DNA of 7,015 nucleotides from Ruminococcus sp. UBA4383. GTDB lineage: Bacteria; Bacillota; Clostridia; Oscillospirales; Ruminococcaceae. The number at the start of each line of letters is the position of its first letter. The first letter of the stretch is position 1. The position numbers were made by a program, and so were the translations under genes. Positions 1-5,965 of the stretch are shown piece after piece. The stretch covers positions 1 to 7,015 of the forward strand of contig DGRR01000159.1 in assembly GCA_002389995.1 (NCBI GenBank), given 5' to 3'. The notes under the pieces are model-generated. The model did no database searches and was not told the origin of the DNA. It saw nothing but the letters and a program-made list of their open reading frames with translations.

Positions 1-245
1 TGCCTTCTCCTGAAAAGGTTATGGAGTTTCTTATACCACAATATGCAAAGGGTATAATTTACGGTGCTATGGTAGAGGCTTTCTGCTGTGAACAGCAGTC
101 AAGAATGACCGCTATGGACGCTGCAACAACAAGTGCAAAGGATATGATTAAAGACCTCTCGCTTATGTATAACCGTGCAAGACAGGCGGCTATAACTCAG
201 GAAATTACTGAGGTCGTAAGCGGTGCTAACGGTCTTGAAGAATAA
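1..245 (+). CDS. atpG: ATP synthase F1 gamma subunit, C-terminal fragment (5' end outside window)
   Basis: This is the last 80 codons of the gamma subunit, the central rotor shaft of F1 that turns inside the alpha3-beta3 ring and couples ion flow to ATP synthesis at the membrane. The reading frame is already open at base 3 and ends in TAA at 243-245. The ATG at 21 is internal, not the start. The fragment carries the family's conserved C-terminal helix: a stretch around EQQSRMTAMDAAT (fragment residues 30-42), then DLSLMYNRARQAAIT (51-65) and a final EITEVVSGANGL. Gamma subunits are usually about 280-300 residues, so roughly 200 are missing off the left edge. The family usually has a small residue plus Ser/Ala before the conserved Glu; here there are two cysteines (C28, C29), a mild oddity. 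The next gene is atpD, 29 bases downstream, matching the standard alpha-gamma-beta-epsilon order. Confidence 0.96.
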   Translation, partial: PSPEKVMEFLIPQYAKGIIYGAMVEAFCCEQQSRMTAMDAATTSAKDMIKDLSLMYNRARQAAITQEITEVVSGANGLEE

Positions 246-253
246 TCCCATGC

Positions 254-260
254 AAAGGAG
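254..260 (+). promoter_or_regulatory. atpD ribosome binding site (AAAGGAG)
   Basis: AAAGGAG followed by TGAT resembles the anti-16S consensus with one G skipped. It decides the atpD start. A GTG at 260 lies on the last base of this site and so cannot be the start, while the ATG at 275 is downstream. The spacer is long (14 bases from the final G, or about 10 if the TGAT extension also pairs). Confidence 0.7.
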
Positions 261-274
261 TGATTATTAATATA

Positions 275-1672
275 ATGGAAAAAGGCAGAATAATTCAGGT
301 CATAGGACCTGTTATAGATGTTGAATTTTCTTCGGGAAAACTTCCCATGATTAAAGATGCCCTTACCGTTGAACTAAACGGTAAAAAACGTGTCATGGAA
401 GTAGCCCAGCATATGGGAAACCATATCGTCCGCTGTATCATGCTCGCCACAAGCGAGGGATTAAGCAAAAATATGGAAGTAACTGCAACAGGTTCATGCA
501 TCAAAGTTCCTGTCGGTGAAAAAACTCTCGGAAGAATGTTCAATGTACTCGGCGAGGCTATCGACAAGAAAGGCGATGTGAATGCCGATGAAATGTGGGA
601 AATCCACAGAAAAGCCCCTACCTTTCAGGAACAAAGCCCTGTCGTTGAAGTCCTCGAAACAGGCATAAAAGTAATAGACCTGATTGCACCATACGCTAAG
701 GGCGGTAAAGTCGGTCTTTTCGGAGGCGCAGGCGTAGGAAAAACTGTTCTTATTCAGGAGCTTATCAGAAATATCGCTACCGAACACGGCGGTTATTCCA
801 TATTTACAGGCGTAGGTGAGCGTTCCCGTGAGGGTAATGACTTATGGAACGAAATGCAGGAAAGCGGTGTTATAAATAAAACTGCCCTTGTTTTCGGTCA
901 GATGAACGAACCCCCCGGCTCAAGAATGAGAGTTGCCCAGACAGGTCTTACTATGGCGGAATATTTCCGTGACCGTGAACATAAAGATGTTCTCTTATTC
1001 ATAGATAATATTTTCAGATACGTTCAGGCTGGTTCGGAAGTTTCAGCCCTCCTCGGACGTATGCCCTCAGCCGTAGGCTATCAGCCAACCCTTGCAACGG
1101 AAGTCGGTGAACTTCAGGAGAGAATCACCTCAACGAAAAACGGCTCTATAACCTCTGTACAGGCGGTTTATGTCCCTGCGGACGATCTGACCGACCCTGC
1201 CCCTGCGATAACATTCGCACATCTCGATGCAACTACCGTTCTTTCCCGTAAAATAGTCGAACAGGGTATATATCCCGCTGTTGACCCGCTTGAATCAAAT
1301 TCAAGAATCCTCGAACCCGAAATCGTCGGTGAGGAACACTATAACGTCGCAAGACGCACTCAGGAACTTTTGCAGAAATATAAGGAATTACAGGATATTA
1401 TCGCTATCCTCGGCATGGAGGAACTCGATGAGGAGGACAAACTCGCAGTTTACCGTGCAAGAAAAATTCAGAAATTCCTCTCACAGCCCTTCAACGTTGC
1501 AGAGAATTTCACGGGTCTTAAAGGCAAATACGTTCCGCTTAAAGATACTATTGAGGGATTCAAGGCTATAATTGACGGCGATATGGATAATTACCCCGAA
1601 TCAGCTTTCCTTATGGCAGGAACTATTGACGATGTTCTCATAAAAGCTAAACAGATTGGCGATGACGAATAA
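275..1672 (+). CDS. atpD: ATP synthase F1 beta subunit (catalytic)
   Basis: The beta subunit carries the catalytic nucleotide sites of F1 and makes or hydrolyses ATP as gamma rotates. The protein is 465 residues from the ATG at 275, the usual length for the family. In order: an N-terminal beta-barrel (about 1-75, starting MEKGRIIQVIGPVIDVEF), the nucleotide-binding domain with Walker A GGAGVGKT (150-157), the catalytic Glu in GVGERSREGN (E182), and Walker B LLFIDN (D244). The highly conserved block SALLGRMPSAVGYQPT follows at about 257-272. The adenine-stacking Tyr is in GIYPAVDPL (Y333). The C-terminal helical domain has the DELSEED-equivalent loop as EELDEED (382-388). The frame can be extended five codons to a GTG at 260, but that codon sits in the Shine-Dalgarno site. 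One small oddity is Tyr instead of the usual Phe in DNIFRF (Y249). Whether the enzyme uses H+ or Na+ cannot be told, because subunit c is outside the window. Confidence 0.98.
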   Translation: MEKGRIIQVIGPVIDVEFSSGKLPMIKDALTVELNGKKRVMEVAQHMGNHIVRCIMLATSEGLSKNMEVTATGSCIKVPVGEKTLGRMFNVLGEAIDKKGDVNADEMWEIHRKAPTFQEQSPVVEVLETGIKVIDLIAPYAKGGKVGLFGGAGVGKTVLIQELIRNIATEHGGYSIFTGVGERSREGNDLWNEMQESGVINKTALVFGQMNEPPGSRMRVAQTGLTMAEYFRDREHKDVLLFIDNIFRYVQAGSEVSALLGRMPSAVGYQPTLATEVGELQERITSTKNGSITSVQAVYVPADDLTDPAPAITFAHLDATTVLSRKIVEQGIYPAVDPLESNSRILEPEIVGEEHYNVARRTQELLQKYKELQDIIAILGMEELDEEDKLAVYRARKIQKFLSQPFNVAENFTGLKGKYVPLKDTIEGFKAIIDGDMDNYPESAFLMAGTIDDVLIKAKQIGDDE

Positions 1673-1678
1673 GGAGGT
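1671..1678 (+). promoter_or_regulatory. atpC ribosome binding site (AAGGAGGT)
   Basis: AAGGAGGT is a near-perfect Shine-Dalgarno sequence. Its first two bases are the last two of the atpD stop codon, and six bases separate it from the GTG start of atpC. This supports GTG initiation and tight translational linkage of beta and epsilon. Confidence 0.85.
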
Positions 1679-1684
1679 CATATC

Positions 1685-2095
1685 GTGGCTAATACCTTTC
1701 AGCTCGAAATAATCGCAACAGACAGAGTTTTTTTCCGTGGGGAATGTGAACACCTCGTTATAACCGCCATTGACGGTCTTTTAGGTATAATGGCAGGTCA
1801 CGAACCGCTTGTCACCGTACTCCCCACAGGCGAACTTAAATATATGACGGACGGTAAATGGCAGTATGCCGCAATTTCCGAGGGCTTTATACAGGTTATG
1901 CCCGACAAGGCGGTAATTCTTGCGGATTCATGCGAACTGCCTGAGGAAATCGACGTGAAACGTGCCGAACAAGCCCGTGAACGTGCCGAGGAACTCATGA
2001 AACAAAAACAGAGTATCATGGAATACTACCAGACACAGGCTGCCCTGAACCGTGCCATGAACCGCCTTAAAGTATCACAGAAACACTTTAAATAA
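1685..2095 (+). CDS. atpC: ATP synthase F1 epsilon subunit
   Basis: Epsilon is part of the rotor foot that joins gamma to the c-ring, and its C-terminal helices can brake ATP hydrolysis. The 136-residue product has the full two-domain form. The N-terminal beta-sandwich (about 1-85) includes DGLLGIMAGHEP (30-41) and the SEGF element (65-68). The helical hairpin (about 87-133) is rich in Ala, Glu and Arg. The start is GTG, chosen because a strong AAGGAGGT lies six bases upstream and the product then begins MANTFQLEIIATD, as expected for the family. IDVKRA at 89-94 matches the I/L-D-x-x-R-A motif reported for ATP-binding epsilon subunits of Bacillus-type enzymes. That suggests, but does not prove, ATP-sensitive inhibition. 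The gene starts 12 bases after the atpD stop and is the last gene of the ATP synthase operon here, since the next gene is secD. Confidence 0.97.
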   Translation: MANTFQLEIIATDRVFFRGECEHLVITAIDGLLGIMAGHEPLVTVLPTGELKYMTDGKWQYAAISEGFIQVMPDKAVILADSCELPEEIDVKRAEQARERAEELMKQKQSIMEYYQTQAALNRAMNRLKVSQKHFK

Positions 2096-2142
2096 TATCT
2101 TTGCAGTTTTAAAGGTTTTTACAGGATTTTTTGTCCTTATAC

Positions 2143-2171
2143 TTGACTTTTTAATGAAAATATAGTACAAT
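2143..2171 (+). promoter_or_regulatory. Sigma-70/SigA-type promoter for secDF
   Basis: TTGACT (2143-2148) and TACAAT (2166-2171) are separated by exactly 17 bases. Each hexamer differs from the consensus at one position. The region between and after is AT-rich, and the expected transcription start is near 2178. This leaves a 5' leader of about 39 bases before the secD GTG. The site lies in the atpC-secD gap, so secDF can be transcribed independently of the ATP synthase operon. No extended -10 TG is present. Confidence 0.8.
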
Positions 2172-2203
2172 AAATATAATTGTCGTAAAGACATAAATTT
2201 AAT

Positions 2204-2209
2204 AGGAGG
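2204..2209 (+). promoter_or_regulatory. secD ribosome binding site (AGGAGG)
   Basis: A perfect AGGAGG ends one base before an ATG at 2211 and seven bases before a GTG at 2217. The one-base spacing is too short for initiation, so this site argues for the GTG start. Confidence 0.8.
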
Positions 2210-2216
2210 CATGACT

Positions 2217-3626
2217 GTGAAAAAGACCAAAAAATCAACTTTCTTCATTGTCGTTGCTTTTATCGCACTGTTCACCGTCTCCGCTGTCATCGGACTGGAT
2301 TACCTTTTCGGTGACAAAAGGACAACCGTTATCAAAGGCGTTGACGATATTCGTCTGGGCATTGATATCAAGGGCGGCGTTGACGTTACTTTCGCCCCCT
2401 CCGATAACTATGACGCAGATGATACCCAGCTCGATGCCGCTACCGAAATTATCAAGACAAGACTTACTTCTCTCGGTATCAACGATAACGAAGTGTACAG
2501 CGACAGTAAAAGCGACAGAATTATTGTGCGTTTCCCGTGGCAGGCCGGCGAAAGCAATTTCGACCCCGAAGCTGCCGTTAAAGAACTCGGTGAAATGGCT
2601 GAACTCACTTTCCGTAAAGGCACTGATGCGGATACCGATGAGGAGGGAAATCCGATTCCCACAGGAGAGATAGTCCTCAACGGTAACGATATAGCAAATG
2701 CAGGCTATACCGAACAACCCAACGATTACGGCGATTTGCAGTGGGTAGTTACCCTTTCACTTACAAGCGACGGCGCAAAGAAATTCGCTGACGCTACTGC
2801 CGAACTCGCAGGTTCAAGCACACCAATCTCAATATGGATGGATAACGAAATGATTTCCGCCCCGTCTGTAAATAACGCTATCACTGACGGAAATGCCGTT
2901 ATTACAGGTAATTTTACAAACGAAACCTCAAAGAAACTCGCCGACCAGATTAATTCAGGCGCACTTCCATTTAAAATGGAAACTTCAAGTTTCAAGACCA
3001 TATCACCTACTATGGGCGAAGGCTCTCTCGATGCCATACTTCTTGCGGCTCTCATCGCTTTCATTCTCATAGCAGTATACATGATAATCCTTTACAGAGT
3101 ACCCGGTTTTGTAGCTGTTATCGCACTTTGCGGACAGATTGCAGGTTCAATTGCCGCTGTAACAGGCTGGTTCGGATTCATGCCCGGCTCTACTCTCACA
3201 ATCCCCGGTATAGCAGGTATGATTCTCTCGGTAGGTATGGGCGTTGACGCAAATATCATCACGGGCGAACGTATCAAGGAAGAACTCAAATCAGGAAAAA
3301 CTCTCGACTCAGCTATAAAAGTAGCCTATAAAAGAGCTTTCTCCGCTATCCTCGACGGCAATATAACAAACGTACTCATCGCAATTATACTCATGGGTGC
3401 TTTCGGTGTTCCGTCAAGCTTCTTCTCAAAAATACTCAACAGAACTATTTTCTTCATGTTCGGTGCAACAACTGAGGGTGTTGTTTATTCATTCGGATTT
3501 ACCCTCCTCGCAGGTGTTGTATGTAACTTCATATTCGGAGTATTCTTCGCAAGACTTATGGTTACTTCACTCTCCAAATTCAAGGCATTCAGCAACAGAA
3601 AGCTGTACGGAGGTGATGTAAAATGA
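2217..3626 (+). CDS. secD: Protein translocase subunit SecD
   Basis: SecD works with SecF and SecYEG in the membrane. SecDF pulls exported proteins out on the trans side using the ion gradient. The product is 469 residues from GTG 2217. An in-frame ATG at 2211 adds two residues but lies one base from the Shine-Dalgarno site. TM1 is about 8-30, followed by the SecD signature LGIDIKGGVDV (47-57). The large extracytoplasmic P1 region (about 32-265) ends with the conserved block SAPSVNNAITDGNAVITG (214-231). Further membrane segments lie near 270-292, 297-318, 325-348, 383-397 and 423-447. The family motif GMGVDAN is at 340-346, with the key ion-path Asp present (D344), followed by ERIKEEL. Between the segment ending MGAFG (393-397) and the FFMFGATTEG stretch (412-421) there are about 15-20 more residues than in textbook SecD. 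SecD and SecF are separate proteins here, unlike the fused SecDF of Bacillus. The stop overlaps the secF start by four bases. Confidence 0.96.
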   Translation: MKKTKKSTFFIVVAFIALFTVSAVIGLDYLFGDKRTTVIKGVDDIRLGIDIKGGVDVTFAPSDNYDADDTQLDAATEIIKTRLTSLGINDNEVYSDSKSDRIIVRFPWQAGESNFDPEAAVKELGEMAELTFRKGTDADTDEEGNPIPTGEIVLNGNDIANAGYTEQPNDYGDLQWVVTLSLTSDGAKKFADATAELAGSSTPISIWMDNEMISAPSVNNAITDGNAVITGNFTNETSKKLADQINSGALPFKMETSSFKTISPTMGEGSLDAILLAALIAFILIAVYMIILYRVPGFVAVIALCGQIAGSIAAVTGWFGFMPGSTLTIPGIAGMILSVGMGVDANIITGERIKEELKSGKTLDSAIKVAYKRAFSAILDGNITNVLIAIILMGAFGVPSSFFSKILNRTIFFMFGATTEGVVYSFGFTLLAGVVCNFIFGVFFARLMVTSLSKFKAFSNRKLYGGDVK

Positions 3627-4591
3627 GCAAGAAAAAAACTAATACCAATGCTCCCGCTCCTGCTCCCACAGGTAAAATATATGACTTCTGTTCAAAAAAG
3701 AAAATGATTCTTGCCATTGTTATATGCGTGGCTGTCGCACTCGTTGCAGGCATAATTATAAGAGGTGTCAACTTCGCAATAGAATTTAAGGGCGGTACTG
3801 TTCTTACATATGACTATACAGGCGATATTGATACAAATAAAGTACAGTCAAGCGTAGGCGAAATCGCAGGCGTTCCCGTAAATGTAAGGTCGGGCGAAAG
3901 CCTCGATTCAGGCGGAAAACAGCTTACAGTCTCATTTACATCGGAAGAAGGTCTCAATGCTGACAGACAGCATGAACTTACTGAAAAGCTTCAGGCTGAT
4001 TTCCCTGACAATGCCCTTTCACTTTTTGATTCAAATGACGTAAGCCCTTCATCAGGACGTGAATTTCTCCTGAAATGCCTTATCGCAATTATCTTTGCCG
4101 CAATAGTGATAATAATTTACATCGCTGTAAGATTCAGGAAAATAGGCGGCTGGTCAGCAGGTGTATGCTCTGTATTCGCTCTCTGCCATGACTTGCTTGT
4201 TGCTCTTGCAACATCAATAATTTTCGGATTTGAGTTCAACTCAAATATAGTTGCGGTAATACTCACAATTCTCGGTTACTCAATAAACAATACTATCGTT
4301 ATCTACGACAGAATAAGAGAAAACCGCTCACTCTATCCAAAGGCTACCCTTAACGAACTTATCAATATGGGCTGTTCACAGTCCCTTACACGTTCAATAA
4401 GAACCTCAATAACCACTATCGGCACAATGCTTGTTGTAACAATTGTTGTACTTGTAAGCGGTTATACATCACTTCTCAGCTTCTCTGTACCGCTTGTATT
4501 CGGTCTTATATCGGGTACTTACTCATCACTCTTTGTTGCACCTGTAACATGGTCATGGATGAAAGCAAGAGAATCTGCAAAGGCTGAATAA
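3623..4591 (+). CDS. secF: Protein translocase subunit SecF
   Basis: SecF is the membrane partner of SecD in the accessory complex that completes Sec-dependent protein export. The product has 322 residues. A cytoplasmic N-terminus contains a short Ala-Pro stretch (10-15). TM1 (about 27-46) is followed by the SecF signature FAIEFKGGT (51-59), a small extracytoplasmic domain (about 60-147), and five more membrane segments near 148-169, 176-200, 207-228, 262-280 and 286-308. Conserved motifs seen are FALCHDLL (185-192), LGYSINNTIVIYDRIREN (217-234) and SLTRSIRTSITT (254-265). The Asp usual in GYSINDT is Asn here (N223), whereas the partner Arg of the ion path is kept (R257). The start ATG overlaps the secD stop as ATGA, with GGAGG at 3609-3613 and a nine-base spacer, so the two are translationally coupled. 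A strong terminator follows within a few bases of the stop. Confidence 0.96.
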   Translation: MSKKKTNTNAPAPAPTGKIYDFCSKKKMILAIVICVAVALVAGIIIRGVNFAIEFKGGTVLTYDYTGDIDTNKVQSSVGEIAGVPVNVRSGESLDSGGKQLTVSFTSEEGLNADRQHELTEKLQADFPDNALSLFDSNDVSPSSGREFLLKCLIAIIFAAIVIIIYIAVRFRKIGGWSAGVCSVFALCHDLLVALATSIIFGFEFNSNIVAVILTILGYSINNTIVIYDRIRENRSLYPKATLNELINMGCSQSLTRSIRTSITTIGTMLVVTIVVLVSGYTSLLSFSVPLVFGLISGTYSSLFVAPVTWSWMKARESAKAE

Positions 4592-4596
4592 AAATT

Positions 4597-4628
4597 ATCC
4601 CTGCGGAATATTCCGCAGGGATTTTTTT
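4597..4628. terminator. Bidirectional intrinsic terminator shared by secF and dnaJ
   Basis: A perfect 26-base inverted repeat (4597-4622; left arm ATCCCTGCGGAAT) forms a GC-rich stem of about 11 bp with a four-base loop. On the plus strand it is followed by seven Ts (4622-4628). Read on the minus strand it is followed by a run of five Ts (complement of 4590-4594, after AA). It lies in the 38 bases between the convergent stop codons of secF and dnaJ, so it can end transcription from both sides. Confidence 0.93.
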
Positions 4629-4629
4629 A

Positions 4630-5799
4630 TCAGAAATCAAATTTAGATTTTAACTTTTCAAGGAAACTCTGTCTTTTAGAATAATTTTTATCAGTCATAG
4701 ATGCTTCAAACTCTCTGAGGAGGTCTTTTTGTTTCTTTGTAAGATTTTTAGGTACTTCAACGTATATCTTTACATACTGATTACCTCTTTCGGCACGGTG
4801 TATTTTCTTTACGCCCTTGCCTTTAAGACGGAATACTGTACCTGTCTGAGTACCTTCACTGATATTATATTTAACATCACCGTCAATAGTGGGGACAGTT
4901 ATTTCCGCACCGAGAACGGCTTCCATGTAGGTTACGGGAATATCACAGTGTATGTCATAACCCTCTCTTGTGAATATGGGGTGAGCCTTTACGGATACGC
5001 TGAGGAGAATATCACCGTTCTGACCGCCGTTTATACCGCAGTCGCCCTGACCGCTGAGACGGATTGTCTGTCCGTCATCTATACCTGCGGGGATATCAAT
5101 TGAAACAGTTTTCTGTACTCTCACTCTGCCTACGCCACGGCATTTTGAACAGGGATTTTTGATTATCTTTCCTTTACCTGAACAGTGCGGACAGGGTCTT
5201 GTTGAAGATATTGTACCGAAAGCTGACCTCTGAGTAACTTTTACGCTTCCTCTGCCCTGACAGTCGGGACATATATCTGCTGATGAACCGTCACCTGAAC
5301 CGCTTCCGTTACAAGCATCGCAGACTGTCATGCGGTTTATTTTTATATCCTTTTTTACACCGTTGCAGGCGTCCATGAAGTTTATGACAACCGATTCCTG
5401 AATATCTGCGCCACGTCTGGGAGCGTTTGCACTTGAACGTGTTGAACCTCCTCCGAATCCGAATCCGCTTCCGAAAAGGTTTTCAAGGATATCATCAATT
5501 CCGCCGCCTGCAAAGCCGCCCATTCCGCCCATACCTGCGAACGGGTCTCCGCCTCCTCCGCCGTAGCTGGGGTCAACGCCTGCATGACCGAACTGGTCAT
5601 ATCTTGCTCTTTTCTGGGGGTCTGAGAGGACTTCGTGAGCCTCGTTTACTTCCTGAAACTTCTCAACATATGAGGGGTCATCAGGGTGCAAATCGGGGTG
5701 ATTTTCTCTTGCTTTTTTACGGTAAGCCTTTTTTATTTCTTCCTCAGTAGCACCTTTCTGCAAACCGAGGACTTCATAATAATCTCTTTTTTCAGCCAT
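4630..5799 (-). CDS. dnaJ: Chaperone protein DnaJ (Hsp40, type I)
   Basis: DnaJ delivers unfolded clients to DnaK and stimulates its ATPase in the cytoplasm. The product is 389 residues, close to the usual 370-390. The J domain (about 5-70) begins RDYYEVLGLQKGA and has the essential HPD at 34-36. A glycine-rich G/F region follows (about 79-119, with DDILENLFG at 102-110). The zinc-binding domain has all four CxxCxGxG repeats intact: 160-167, 177-184, 203-210 and 217-224. The two C-terminal substrate-binding domains and dimerisation region run from about 226 to 355, including VSIDIPAGIDDGQTIRL (232-248). All four repeats make this a true DnaJ rather than a CbpA-like or truncated J protein. The start has AAGGAGA upstream with a core spacing of eight bases. 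It lies 166 bases downstream of dnaK on the same strand, and its stop is next to the terminator shared with secF. Confidence 0.98.
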   Translation of the reverse strand: MAEKRDYYEVLGLQKGATEEEIKKAYRKKARENHPDLHPDDPSYVEKFQEVNEAHEVLSDPQKRARYDQFGHAGVDPSYGGGGGDPFAGMGGMGGFAGGGIDDILENLFGSGFGFGGGSTRSSANAPRRGADIQESVVINFMDACNGVKKDIKINRMTVCDACNGSGSGDGSSADICPDCQGRGSVKVTQRSAFGTISSTRPCPHCSGKGKIIKNPCSKCRGVGRVRVQKTVSIDIPAGIDDGQTIRLSGQGDCGINGGQNGDILLSVSVKAHPIFTREGYDIHCDIPVTYMEAVLGAEITVPTIDGDVKYNISEGTQTGTVFRLKGKGVKKIHRAERGNQYVKIYVEVPKNLTKKQKDLLREFEASMTDKNYSKRQSFLEKLKSKFDF

Positions 5800-5807
5800 A
5801 CATATCT

Positions 5808-5812
5808 CTCCT
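5808..5812 (-). promoter_or_regulatory. dnaJ ribosome binding site (AGGAG)
   Basis: On the minus strand AAGGAGA is centred here, eight bases from the ATG at 5797-5799. It confirms the chosen dnaJ start and shows that dnaJ has its own efficient initiation site despite the long gap from dnaK. Confidence 0.8.
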
Positions 5813-5846
5813 TAACGCATAATCCATTTTTCATACGCACAAATCA

Positions 5847-5874
5847 TGAATTATGCATTATGAATTATGAATCA
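5847..5874. repeat. Tandem heptanucleotide repeat, TGAATTA type, 4 copies
   Basis: Four head-to-tail seven-base units read TGAATTA, TGCATTA, TGAATTA and TGAATCA. The seven bases before them (5840-5846) match the last unit in their final five bases, which hints at a decayed fifth copy. The block is in the dnaK-dnaJ intercistronic gap and has no coding role. The repeat is directly visible; its function is unknown. Confidence 0.75.
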
Positions 5875-5885
5875 TATACACTTTA

Positions 5886-5909
5886 AGGGCGAAAAGAAAT
5901 TTTCGCCCT
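5886..5909 (-). other. Perfect RNA hairpin between dnaK and dnaJ
   Basis: AGGGCGAAAA (5886-5895) is the exact reverse complement of TTTTCGCCCT (5900-5909), with a four-base loop between them, giving a 10-bp stem. In the minus-strand transcript the stem is followed by UUAAAG rather than a U-run, so it does not look like a strong intrinsic terminator. It could protect the dnaK 3' end, mark a processing site, or attenuate dnaJ relative to dnaK; these roles are inference. The rest of the 166-base gap is AT-rich and shows no other structure or clear promoter. Confidence 0.7.
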
Positions 5910-5965
5910 GTCAGTGTTATCAACATACAGATATTTTTAAATTTTTATCGGAAACAGCGGACATA

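Noticed and set aside
260..274. Five-codon N-terminal extension of AtpD from a GTG at 260
   Set aside because: The GTG overlaps the Shine-Dalgarno site itself. The product from ATG 275 starts MEKGRIIQVIGPV, as expected for the family.
494..787. Open frame antisense to atpD, and several similar frames antisense to secD, dnaJ and dnaK
   Set aside because: All lie within strongly conserved genes on the other strand or in another frame and show no protein-family signal. They are shadows.
2112..2138. Possible terminator hairpin after atpC (AAGG with CCTT, or AGGA with TCCT)
   Set aside because: Only about four base pairs can form and no T-run follows in the right place, so it is too weak to call.
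5688..5700. Second HPD tripeptide in the DnaJ J domain (HPDLHPDD)
   Set aside because: The first HPD is in the right place between helices. The second is a known-looking loop variant of HPDLNPGD rather than a duplicated domain.
5686..5886. Plus-strand reading frame of 66 codons ending near the heptamer repeat
   Set aside because: It runs antisense through the dnaJ J domain, and its last part is only the translated repeat. It has no ribosome binding site and no recognisable protein.
5800..5965. CIRCE operator or a separate dnaJ promoter in the dnaK-dnaJ gap
   Set aside because: No TTAGCACTC/GAGTGCTAA pair is present, and no -35/-10 pair with good spacing stands out on the minus strand. Only AT-rich repeat sequence is seen.
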